NCBI RefSeq assembly: GCF_018070565.1
Contig: NZ_JAGPXL010000042.1
Coordinates: 1 to 59,639 of the forward strand
Direction of reading: 5' to 3'
Source of the DNA: Streptomyces sp. B93
GTDB taxonomy: Bacteria > Actinomycetota > Actinomycetes > Streptomycetales > Streptomycetaceae
DNA length: 59,639 nucleotides
The notes below the pieces were generated by a model. It was not told where the DNA came from. It searched no databases and worked only from the letters and a program-made list of their open reading frames with translations. The translations under genes and the position numbers were made by a program. Positions 40,701-47,928 of the stretch are shown here, piece after piece. Numbering within the stretch: the stretch's first letter is position 1; each line of letters opens with the position of its first letter.

Positions 40701-41283
40701 GCGCACCGCGCACCAGCTCGCCGACCTCGCCGTCCTCCGGCGGCGCGGCGACACAGGAGAGCGCGAGCCGCACGGCGAGTTCACAGGACCGCGCGAGTTC
40801 CCCGCCGCCGTCCTCGGCATCCCCGGACAGCACGGCGACGGCCCGGTCCCGCACCATCGCGACGAAGTCCCCCGGCGTGGGCAACGGCCCGTCCGCGCGG
40901 CGCTGCGCGGGCACGGACGAGGAGGACGGCACCGACGACGGCGCCGGCGCGGGCAGCCGCTCGCCCCAGCAGCCGGTGAGCATCGCCCGCACCAGGGCGT
41001 TGTCGCGGGCGGCGGCGGTCGTCCACTCGGCCGTCGCGGTCAGCCGCTCCCGCGCGTCACGGTGCGTGCCGAGCGCCCGCTCGACCCCGGCGAGATACCC
41101 GTCCGCCTCGCGGCGCACCAGCGCCCGCGCGAGCCCTTCCTTGCTGCCGAACTCGTTGTACAGCGTCTGCCGGGACACCCCGGCCGCGGCGGCCACATCC
41201 ACCATCCGCACCGCGGACCAAGGCCGCCGGGCCAACGCCGTATAAGCGGCATCCAGCAGAGACTCCCGCGCAGCAGGCATCAT
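40666..41283 (-). CDS. TetR-family transcriptional regulator
   Basis: 205 residues. The N-terminal helix-turn-helix is VDVAAAAGVSRQTLYNEFGS (about residues 24-43). The C-terminal ligand domain holds a Ser/Pro-rich insert (PAPSSVPSSSSVPAQRR). ATG 41283 is chosen because AGGGAGGCG precedes it; ATG 41331 and far longer frames are open but unsupported. It probably controls the overlapping convergent SMR gene. The ligand is unknown. Confidence 0.85.
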   Translation of the reverse strand: MMPAARESLLDAAYTALARRPWSAVRMVDVAAAAGVSRQTLYNEFGSKEGLARALVRREADGYLAGVERALGTHRDARERLTATAEWTTAAARDNALVRAMLTGCWGERLPAPAPSSVPSSSSVPAQRRADGPLPTPGDFVAMVRDRAVAVLSGDAEDGGGELARSCELAVRLALSCVAAPPEDGEVGELVRGALSAPSRTTASR

Positions 41284-41394
41284 CGCCTCCCTCAGGGCGC
41301 CCAACCCTCCGCCCAGATTTGACGCCCCCATGCCCCCTGTCAAGGCCTCTCGCGCCGCCGCGGGGGCCAGCCTCCGCCCTCTGCGGTAGCCGCC

Positions 41395-41545
41395 GCGACT
41401 GCGGACAGCCGCACCACTGGCATAGCTGGACAGCCGCACCCCCCGGGCATAGCTGCGGGCAGTCGTGCCGCTGGGGCGGCACGGGTGGGCGCAGCGGCAC
41501 CCGGCAAGCGCCGGGCAGCGCGACCCACCCCCACAGCAACCCCCA
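41395..41545 (+). repeat. dispersed intergenic repeat, family A, copy 2
   Basis: Holds the core AGCTGCGGGCAGTCGTGCCG, a GTGCCGC/GCGGCAC hairpin with a TGGG loop, GGGTGGGCGCAGCGGCACC, and the GCGCCGGGC...GCGACCCACCCCCAC tail. Two degenerate half-units (GGACAGCCGCACC) precede it. The remainder of the 41284-41625 gap contains only the hisN promoter. Confidence 0.8.
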
Positions 41546-41625
41546 CCCCGGGCACCCCGTGAAGCACAGTCACCCCCCGCCGCCCCCCATGGCCCCACCC
41601 CATCCCCGCCGTATACCGTTCCCAC

Positions 41626-42426
41626 ATGCCCGACTACCTCGATGACCTCCGCCTCGCCCACGTCCTCGCAGACGCCGCCGACGCCGCGACGACCTCCCGG
41701 TTCAAGGCCCTCGACCTCAAGGTGGAGACCAAGCCGGACATGACTCCGGTCAGCGAGGCGGACAGGTCCGCCGAGGAACTCATCCGCGGCCAGCTCCAGC
41801 GTGCCCGCCCCCGCGACGCGATCCTCGGCGAGGAGTACGGCGTCGAGGGCACCGGCCCCCGCCGCTGGGTCATCGACCCCATCGACGGCACCAAGAACTA
41901 CGTCCGCGGCGTCCCCGTCTGGGCCACCCTCATCTCCCTGATGGAGGCGGGCGAGGGCGGCTACCAGCCCGTCGTGGGCGTCGTCTCCGCCCCCGCCCTG
42001 GGCCGCCGCTGGTGGGCCGCGAAGGGCCACGGCGCCTACACCGGCCGCAGCCTGTCCTCCGCCACCCGCCTGCACGTCTCCGGAGTCTCCAAGCTCTCCG
42101 ACGCCTCCTTCGCGTACTCCTCCCTCTCGGGCTGGGAGGAGCGCGGCCGCCTCAACGGCTTCCTCGACCTCACCCGGGAGGTCTGGCGCACCCGCGCGTA
42201 CGGCGACTTCTGGCCGTACATGATGGTCGCCGAGGGCTCGGTCGACCTGTGCGCCGAACCGGAGCTGTCCCTCTGGGACATGGCGGCCAACGCGATCATC
42301 GTCACCGAGGCGGGCGGCACCTTCACCGGCCTCGACGGCCGCCCCGGCCCGCACAGCGGCGACGCCGCCGCCTCCAACGGCCTGCTCCACGACGAACTGC
42401 TGGACTACCTCAGCGAACGCTACTGA
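41626..42426 (+). CDS. hisN: histidinol-phosphatase, inositol-monophosphatase family (HisN)
   Basis: 266-residue IMP-fold phosphatase. Metal sites are in ILGEEYG, the signature WVIDPIDGTKNY (about 83-94) and LSLWDMAANAIIVTEAGG. Streptomycete hisN of this type performs the penultimate histidine step; an inositol or other sugar phosphatase is the alternative. No ribosome site is seen; a TATACC/TACCGT hexamer 6-8 bases before the ATG suggests a leaderless message. Confidence 0.88.
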   Translation: MPDYLDDLRLAHVLADAADAATTSRFKALDLKVETKPDMTPVSEADRSAEELIRGQLQRARPRDAILGEEYGVEGTGPRRWVIDPIDGTKNYVRGVPVWATLISLMEAGEGGYQPVVGVVSAPALGRRWWAAKGHGAYTGRSLSSATRLHVSGVSKLSDASFAYSSLSGWEERGRLNGFLDLTREVWRTRAYGDFWPYMMVAEGSVDLCAEPELSLWDMAANAIIVTEAGGTFTGLDGRPGPHSGDAAASNGLLHDELLDYLSERY

Positions 42427-42491
42427 GCGCCCACGCCCCCTTGTTGACCCCTCCTTTGCCTGCCACTCTGAGAATCCCCCCGCTTGTGAAT

Positions 42492-42509
42492 TTGTGAAAA
42501 AATGAACAA
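42492..42509. promoter_or_regulatory. Rex-like operator upstream of the CBS gene
   Basis: TTGTGAA-AAAA-TGAACAA: the left half is a perfect match to the Rex consensus and the right half matches 5 of 7. Another TTGTGAA copy starts at 42484. It lies 38 bases before the CBS start. Confidence 0.5.
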
Positions 42510-42546
42510 ACGGCGGGGCCCGTCCCCCAGGAGGTGGCTCCAACCC

Positions 42547-42939
42547 ATGCTTGTCCGCGACGCCATGAGCACAGTCGTCCTCACCATCGGCCCCACCCAC
42601 ACCCTCCGCCAGGCCGCGGCGCTGATGTCCGCCCGCGGCGTCGGCGCGGCCGTCGTCCACGACCCCGACGCCGGCGGCATCGGCATCCTCACCGAACGCG
42701 ACGTCCTCAACTCCGTCGGCCTGGGCGAGGACCCGGACGCCGAACCCGCCGACGCCCACACCACCACGGACGTCGTCTTCGCCGCCCCGGCCTGGACCCT
42801 GGAGGAGGCGGCCAGTGCCATGACCCACGGCGGCTTCCGCCACCTGATCGTCCTCGACGGCGCCGAGCCCGTCGGCATCGTCTCGGTCCGCGACATCATC
42901 CGCTGCTGGGCCCCGGCCCGGCAGCAGGTGCCCGCCTGA
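42547..42939 (+). CDS. CBS-domain pair protein
   Basis: 130 residues consisting of two CBS domains (about 8-60 and 75-127), with IGILTERDVLNS and PVGIVSVRDIIRC as the typical ends. Such pairs bind adenine nucleotides and sense energy state; stand-alone copies are of unknown target. ATG 42547 (MLVRDAMST) is chosen with AGGAGG 12 bases upstream. ATG 42502 is possible but would overlap the Rex-like site. Confidence 0.87.
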   Translation: MLVRDAMSTVVLTIGPTHTLRQAAALMSARGVGAAVVHDPDAGGIGILTERDVLNSVGLGEDPDAEPADAHTTTDVVFAAPAWTLEEAASAMTHGGFRHLIVLDGAEPVGIVSVRDIIRCWAPARQQVPA

Positions 42940-42960
42940 GCCCCGTACTCCGCACATGCC

Positions 42961-42994
42961 AGTGGGCCGGACCCCCGAGGGGATCCGGCCCACT
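42961..42994. terminator. bidirectional terminator between the CBS and catalase genes
   Basis: AGTGGGCCGGA (42961-42971) pairs with TCCGGCCCACT (42984-42994), and an inner CCCC/GGGG continues the stem. The genes converge on it. Confidence 0.85.
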
Positions 42995-43023
42995 GTCTAC
43001 GACAAGCGGTCCAGTGCTGGAGT

Positions 43024-44496
43024 TCAGCCGCGCAGGGCCTGGACCGCGGCCTCCAGCCGCTTGCCGAAGTCCTCGTCGGCCTGAGCGAAGTTGCCGATCG
43101 CGCGCTCGATGATGTCCTCGCGCGAGACCTTGGAGATGAATCCCGCCAGGTTGTCGATCAGGCGCCCCTTCTCCTCCTCCGACATCAGCCGGTACAGATC
43201 GCCCGCCTGGACGAAGTCGTCGTCCTCGGCGTGCACGGGAGCCGGGTGGTTGCCGGTACCGGCGGTGTACCCGTCGAACGGCTGCCACAGCGGACGCCCG
43301 GTCTGCTGCGGCCCGCCGAAGCTGTTCGGCTCGTAGTTCTTCGCGGCGCCGTGGCGGCCGTCGTAGAGAAAACCGTCACGGGAGTTCGTGCGCGTCTCGG
43401 TGGCGTGCGGACGGTTCACCGGCAGGTGGTCGGCGTTGATGCCGACGCGGTAGCGGTGGGCGTCGCCGTAGGCGAACAGCCGCCCCTGGAGCATCTTGTC
43501 GGGCGACGGGCCGATGCCCGGCACGAAGTGCGCGGGCGAGAAGATGCTCTGCTCGACCTCGGCGAAGACGTTCCGCGGGTTGCGGTTCAGCTCCAGCTTG
43601 CCGATCTCGATCGGCGGGTAGTCCGCGTGCGGCCACACCTTGGTGAGGTCGAACGGGTTGAAGCGGTACGTTGCCGCGTCCGCCGCCGGCATGATCTGGA
43701 CCTGCACGGTCCAGGTCGGGAACTCACCGCGCTCGATCGCCTCACGCAGGTCGCGCTGGTGGGAGTCGGGGTCCTCACCGGCGAGCCGGTTGGCCTCGGC
43801 CTGGGTGAGGTTCCTGATCCCCTGGTCGGTCTTGAAGTGGTACTTCACCCAGAAGACCTCACCGGCCTCGTTGTTCCACTGGTAGGTGTGCGACCCGTAG
43901 CCGTTCATGTGCCGGTACGAGGCGGGGATGCCCCGGTCGCCGAACAGCCACGTCACCTGGTGCGTGCTCTCCGGGCTCAGGCTCCAGAAGTCCCAGACGT
44001 TGTCCGCCTCGGTCGAGCCCGTGTACGGGTCGCGCTTCTGGGTGTGGATGAAGTCCGGGAACTTGATGGCGTCCTTGATGAAGAACACCGGGGTGTTGTT
44101 GCCGACGAGGTCGTAGTTGCCCTCCTCGGTGTAGAACTTCAGCGCCCAGCCGCGCGGGTCGCGCACGGCGTCGGGGGCACCGAGGTTGCCCGCCACGGTG
44201 GAGAACCGCAGGAACGTCTCCGTCTGCTTGCCGACCTCGGAGAGGAACGCCGCGCGGGTGTACTGCGTCACGTCGGCGGTGACGGTGAAGGTGCCGTAGG
44301 CCCCCGCGCCCCGCGCGTGCACCACGCGCTCCGGGATGCGCTCACGGTTGAAGTGGGCCAGCTTCTCCAGCAGGAGCTGGTCCTGGACGAGCACGGGGCC
44401 GCCGACGCCCGCCGTCTCGCTGTTCTGGTTGTCGGCAACCGGTGCACCGGCCTCCGTGGTAAGCGGTCCCTGAGTCACGTTGGCCTCCTGCGCCAT
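43024..44496 (-). CDS. katA: monofunctional heme catalase (KatA/CatA)
   Basis: Decomposes hydrogen peroxide. 490 residues, clade-3 small-subunit size. The distal His is in RVVHARGAGAYG, the distal Asn in DLVGNNTPVFFIKD, and the proximal heme Tyr loop reads RLFAYGDAHRYRVG. ATG 44496 (MAQEANVTQG) is preferred; the ATG at 44550 falls inside the CatR operator. It is divergent from catR, the classical repressor/target arrangement. Confidence 0.95.
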   Translation of the reverse strand: MAQEANVTQGPLTTEAGAPVADNQNSETAGVGGPVLVQDQLLLEKLAHFNRERIPERVVHARGAGAYGTFTVTADVTQYTRAAFLSEVGKQTETFLRFSTVAGNLGAPDAVRDPRGWALKFYTEEGNYDLVGNNTPVFFIKDAIKFPDFIHTQKRDPYTGSTEADNVWDFWSLSPESTHQVTWLFGDRGIPASYRHMNGYGSHTYQWNNEAGEVFWVKYHFKTDQGIRNLTQAEANRLAGEDPDSHQRDLREAIERGEFPTWTVQVQIMPAADAATYRFNPFDLTKVWPHADYPPIEIGKLELNRNPRNVFAEVEQSIFSPAHFVPGIGPSPDKMLQGRLFAYGDAHRYRVGINADHLPVNRPHATETRTNSRDGFLYDGRHGAAKNYEPNSFGGPQQTGRPLWQPFDGYTAGTGNHPAPVHAEDDDFVQAGDLYRLMSEEEKGRLIDNLAGFISKVSREDIIERAIGNFAQADEDFGKRLEAAVQALRG

Positions 44497-44542
44497 TCCC
44501 TGCTGTTCCTGTCCCTTGGCTAAAGCCGGTCTCGATCCTACA

Positions 44543-44557
44543 ATGGACAATGTCTAA
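44543..44557. promoter_or_regulatory. CatR/PerR-type box between katA and catR
   Basis: ATGGACA-A-TGTCTAA is a 7-1-7 inverted repeat with a perfect GACA-N-TGTC core, the form bound by peroxide-sensing Fur proteins. It lies 46 bases before the katA start and 65 before catR, able to control both. Confidence 0.8.
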
Positions 44558-44609
44558 GTCAAGTAAAGCTCCAAGTTCACACCCATTCGGGACCTGGTCC
44601 CCCTGCTGT

Positions 44610-44622
44610 TAGGCTGGGCTTC
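44610..44622 (+). promoter_or_regulatory. -10 element for leaderless catR
   Basis: TAGGCT at 44610-44615, then exactly 7 bases to ATG 44623, with no ribosome site visible. Confidence 0.6.
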
Positions 44623-45039
44623 ATGAGTGACCTTCTTGAACGGCTGCGCGGACGCGGATGGCGCATGACCGCCCAGCGGCGTGTCGTCGCCGAGGTCCTC
44701 GACGGCGAGCACGTCCATCTGACGGCCGACGAGGTCCACGCGCGGGCCGTCAGCAAGCTGCCCGAGATCTCCCGGGCGACCGTCTACAACACGCTCGGGG
44801 AGCTGGTCACCCTCGGTGAGGTGATCGAGGTCACCACCGACAAGCGCGCCAAGCGGTACGACCCCAACGCGCACCGGCCGCACCACCACCTGGTCTGCGC
44901 CCAGTGCGGCGCCATCCGGGACGTCCACCCCACCGGCAACCCGCTGGCCGACCTCCCGACCTCGGAACGCTTCGGCTTCACGGTCTCGGACGTCGAGGTC
45001 ACCTACCGCGGCGTCTGCCCCAACTGCGCGTCGGCCTGA
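44623..45039 (+). CDS. catR: Fur-family peroxide-sensing repressor CatR
   Basis: 138 residues, Fur/PerR fold. The winged helix includes EISRATVYNTLGELV. The metal-sensing block HRPHHHLVCAQCG and the C-terminal VCPNC supply His ligands and the two CxxC zinc pairs. It is divergent from katA with a matching operator between them, so it represses katA and itself until peroxide oxidises it. A perfect bidirectional hairpin follows. Confidence 0.93.
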   Translation: MSDLLERLRGRGWRMTAQRRVVAEVLDGEHVHLTADEVHARAVSKLPEISRATVYNTLGELVTLGEVIEVTTDKRAKRYDPNAHRPHHHLVCAQCGAIRDVHPTGNPLADLPTSERFGFTVSDVEVTYRGVCPNCASA

Positions 45040-45105
45040 CCCACACCCACGCCAACAGCCCCGGCTGCCCGACTGGCACCGGGGCTGACTTCTGAGCCAC
45101 AAACA

Positions 45106-45150
45106 CCTGGGGCCGGGATCCTGAGCTGTACTCAGGATCCCGGCCCCAGG
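45106..45150. terminator. perfect 20-bp hairpin between catR and tRNA-fMet
   Basis: CCTGGGGCCGGGATCCTGAG, loop CTGTA, then its exact complement to 45150. It terminates catR from the left and the minus-strand tRNA transcript from the right. Confidence 0.9.
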
Positions 45151-45157
45151 CCATCAG

Positions 45158-45231
45158 TAGCGGGGACAGGATTTGAACCTGCGACCTCTGGGTTATGAGC
45201 CCAGCGAGCTACCGAGCTGCTCCACCCCGCG
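45158..45231 (-). tRNA. tRNA-fMet (initiator, CAT), copy 1
   Basis: 74 bases; the anticodon loop CTCATAA sits on the stem CTGGG/CCCAG. Three consecutive G-C pairs in the anticodon stem and an unpaired 1:72 position (C1 with U72) are the two initiator hallmarks, so this is not elongator tRNA-Met. The TTCAAAT T-loop is present. The CCA end is not encoded. A 20-bp hairpin lies 7 bases downstream. Confidence 0.93.
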
Positions 45232-45349
45232 TCGGTAAACGCAACGTTACGTCACCCCCACCCCAAGAAGCAAATCCCCTCCCACCCAGGCCCTGGCAGC
45301 GGGGCGGCAGCCACGGGCAGCCGCCAAGCCGCCGCGCTACGGGCAGCCA

Positions 45350-45645
45350 CCGAGCCGCCATAGCCACCGGCAGTCGTGCCACCGGGGCGGCGCCCACCCT
45401 GGCAGCGGGCCTGACTCCGCATAACTGCGGGCAGTCATGCCACAGGAGCGGCCCCCACCCTGGCAGCAGGCCTGACTCCGCATAACTGCGGGCAGTCATG
45501 CCACAGGAGCGGCCCCCACCCTGGCAGCAGGCCTGACTCCGCATAACTGCGGGCAGTCGTGCCGCAGGGCGGCACGGGTGGGCGCAGCGGCACCCCGTAT
45601 GCGCCGGGCAGCGCGACCCACCCCCACGGCACCCCCGACGCCGGG
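45350..45645 (+). repeat. dispersed intergenic repeat, family A, copy 3, with 61-bp tandem expansion
   Basis: Two identical 61-bp units begin at 45421 and 45482 (ATAACTGCGGGCAGTCATGC then CACAGGAGCGGCCCCCACCC). A degenerate unit precedes them (about 45360) and a fourth, from 45543, runs into the full family A core with GTGCCGC-AGG-GCGGCAC and the GCGCAGCGGCACC tail. It fills most of the 45232-45678 gap, between the Sel1 gene end and the tRNA-fMet start. Confidence 0.85.
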
Positions 45646-45678
45646 CACCCGCCCCGCCAGCGCAGCGCCACCGCAGCG

Positions 45679-47589
45679 TCACGCCGACAGCTCCTCCCCC
45701 AACGCATCCCGCAACCGCGCCGCCCGCTCAGCCACCTCCCCCGGCCCCAACTCCACCGCCCGCCCGGCCCACCGCAGCCCCACCACCAACTCCCCCCCCC
45801 GCGCGTACACCAGCGCCAGCCGCAACGCCGCCCGCCCGTGCCCCGCGTCAGCGGCCCGCGTCCACCACACCGCCGCCTCCGGCTCGCTCCCCTCCCGCGC
45901 CAGCAGCAGCCCGAGATTGAACGCCCCATTCCGCGACCCCGCCTCCGCCGCCGCCCGGTACCACCGCGCCGCCTCCACCACATCGCCCCGCGCAGCGGCG
46001 AGCATCCCCACCCGCACCTGCGCCCGCCGGTGCCCCTGGGAGGCCGCCCGCTCGTACCACTCCTCGCACTCGGTCTTCTGGTGCACGGCCTCCCCGAGTT
46101 CGTGCCCCGACGTCCGGGGCCGCCGCGCGTCCAGCACCGCCGCCAGCCGGTACGCCGCCTCCGCGCTGCCACCCCCGGCCGCGCACCGCAGGTGCCGCTC
46201 GGCCGCCTGCTCGTCGCCGTCCCGCAGCCGGGCCATGCCGACCTGCAACGCCGCCTCGGTGTGCCCGGCGGCCGCGGCACGCTCGTACCACCGCAGCGCG
46301 TCGCTCTCCTCGCCCCGCCCGGCGTACAGAATCCCCAGGTTGAACGCGGCGTCCACGCTCCCCGCCTCCGCGGCCTTGGAGAACCACGGCTCGGCGCCGG
46401 TCGCGTCCCCGCCCTGGAGCAGCAGGATCGCCAGCGCGTTCGCGGCCTCCCGGTGCCCGGCGTACGCCGCCCGCCGGTACCACTGCTCGGCCTGCGCGGT
46501 GCGCCCCTGCTCGGCGCAGAGCAGCCCGAGGTTGTACGCCCCGTTGACGTCCCCGGCGTCCATCGCGGCCCGGTACCAGCGCTCGGCGGTCTGGGTCTCC
46601 CCGCGCTCGGCGTGCAGCGCGCCCAGCGCGTTGGCCGCGTTGCCGTCGCCCTCCTGCGCGGCCCGCAGCCACCACACGGCGGCGTTCTCCGTGTCCCCGG
46701 CGTCCCGCAGCAGGAACCCGAGCGCGCAGGCGGCGCGCGGCTCGCCGTCCTTGGCGGACGTCAGGTACCAGCGCCCGGCCTCCTTCAACTCGCCCCGCTT
46801 CTCCAGGATCGCCCCGAGGTGCAGCGCCGCCCGTCGGTGCCCGCGCGCGGCGGCCTGCCGGTACCACTGCTCGGCCTCGGCCACGGAACCGTCGCCGGCG
46901 TCCTCTCCGACACCGCTGTCGCCCCCGGCCGCTCCCCCGCGCAGCACTCTCCGGTCCAGCGCGCGCGCCAGCCGGTACGCCGCCTCCCGGTGCCCCCGCT
47001 CGGCCGCGGCCCGCATCCACCGCTCGGCCGCGGCGTCGGCACGGTGGTCGAGCAGGTCGGCGAGCGCGTACGCGCCCAGGGCGTGTCCCTGTTCGGCGGA
47101 CTGGCGCAGCCAGTACTCGGCGGCGGGCTCGTCGCCGCGCTCACGGTGGTGGCGGCCCAGCGCGTGCGCGGCGGCGGCCGATCCGGCGACGGCGGCGATC
47201 CGCCACCATCCGGCGGCCTCGTCCGGGTATCCGCGCTGGTGCAGCAGGACTCCGAGGTTGTTGGCGGCGGCGCGGTCACCCGCGGCGGTCGCGGCACGCA
47301 GGTGGGGCTCGGCTCCGTCGAGGTCACCGCGGCGCAGCAGCATGGCCCCGAGCACGCTCATCGCCTCGACGTCACCGGCCTCGGCGGCGAGCCGCTGGCG
47401 CAGTTCCTCGGCAGCCTGCTCGGCGGCATCGGTCGTCTCGTCCGGATTCTCCGCGGTCTCCGGAGCATCCGGGCTCTCCAAGGTTCCCGGTACCTCGTCC
47501 CGGGATGCGTCCAGCACCTCGTAGCGCCCCGACGACTGCACAAATCGCCCTGACTCGAACAGAGTTGCCTTGTCCCCCATAACGTCCAT
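45679..47589 (-). CDS. Sel1/TPR-repeat protein
   Basis: 636 residues; after an acidic start of about 60 residues (ENPDETTDAAEQAAEELRQR) it is at least a dozen 36-residue Sel1-type units of the form A-WYRRAA-AGH-EAA-LG-LL. There is no signal peptide or membrane segment. It is presumably a scaffold. ATG 47589 has AGGTGGTG upstream; ATG 47580 (MGDKATLFE) is nearly equivalent. It lies between two tRNA-fMet genes on the same strand, and the family A repeat array follows its stop. Confidence 0.85.
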   Translation of the reverse strand: MDVMGDKATLFESGRFVQSSGRYEVLDASRDEVPGTLESPDAPETAENPDETTDAAEQAAEELRQRLAAEAGDVEAMSVLGAMLLRRGDLDGAEPHLRAATAAGDRAAANNLGVLLHQRGYPDEAAGWWRIAAVAGSAAAAHALGRHHRERGDEPAAEYWLRQSAEQGHALGAYALADLLDHRADAAAERWMRAAAERGHREAAYRLARALDRRVLRGGAAGGDSGVGEDAGDGSVAEAEQWYRQAAARGHRRAALHLGAILEKRGELKEAGRWYLTSAKDGEPRAACALGFLLRDAGDTENAAVWWLRAAQEGDGNAANALGALHAERGETQTAERWYRAAMDAGDVNGAYNLGLLCAEQGRTAQAEQWYRRAAYAGHREAANALAILLLQGGDATGAEPWFSKAAEAGSVDAAFNLGILYAGRGEESDALRWYERAAAAGHTEAALQVGMARLRDGDEQAAERHLRCAAGGGSAEAAYRLAAVLDARRPRTSGHELGEAVHQKTECEEWYERAASQGHRRAQVRVGMLAAARGDVVEAARWYRAAAEAGSRNGAFNLGLLLAREGSEPEAAVWWTRAADAGHGRAALRLALVYARGGELVVGLRWAGRAVELGPGEVAERAARLRDALGEELSA

Positions 47590-47751
47590 CGTCGCACCAC
47601 CTGCAACCTGGGTACACCTGGTATACCGCAGCCAGTGAGGTCACTTCAGCGTTTTGTCGACATGCCCACAGAGAGACAAGTCAAACACAGAACGCCCAAC
47701 TCCCCACGGCGGCGCGGCGATCCCCCGCACCGGCACATGCGTTCGCACAGC

Positions 47752-47790
47752 ACTAGGGCCCGGATCCTTGATCAGGATCCGGGCCCTAGT
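47752..47790 (-). terminator. 17-bp hairpin after the second tRNA-fMet
   Basis: ACTAGGGCCCGGATCCT (47752-47768), loop TGATC, then the perfect complement to 47790. It starts 5 bases past the tRNA 3' end, paralleling the hairpin behind the first copy (both contain GGATCC). Confidence 0.88.
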
Positions 47791-47795
47791 TCCAG

Positions 47796-47869
47796 TAGCG
47801 GGGACAGGATTTGAACCTGCGACCTCTGGGTTATGAGCCCAGCGAGCTACCGAGCTGCTCCACCCCGCG
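47796..47869 (-). tRNA. tRNA-fMet (initiator, CAT), copy 2
   Basis: The 74-base body is identical to the copy at 45158-45231, including C1-U72 and the three G-C anticodon-stem pairs. CCA is not encoded. It is encoded upstream of the Sel1 gene on the same strand, separated by its own hairpin. Confidence 0.93.
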
Positions 47870-47928
47870 CCGTTGTTCTACAACCGTATCACGGCGCGGG
47901 ACGGCCCCTTCACTGCGCTCTCGGCGCC

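Noticed and set aside
44497..44550. Upstream ATG 44550 as the catalase start
   Set aside because: It lies within the CatR box and adds a non-family N-terminus; ATG 44496 gives the usual clade-3 start.
45158..45231. Elongator tRNA-Met or tRNA-Ile2 for the CAT tRNAs
   Set aside because: The three G-C pairs at the base of the anticodon stem and the unpaired 1:72 position are initiator features.
45350..45645. CRISPR array at the 61-bp tandem repeats
   Set aside because: Adjacent units are identical throughout with no unique spacers, and no cas gene is present.
45559..47553. Two long plus-strand frames opposite the Sel1 gene
   Set aside because: The minus-strand product has clear Sel1 repeats; the opposite frames mirror them as low-complexity Arg/Pro/Gly sequence.
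45158..47869. Integrated element using the tRNA-fMet genes as attachment sites
   Set aside because: No integrase, excisionase or direct att repeat beyond the tRNA bodies; the enclosed gene is an ordinary GC-rich Sel1 gene.
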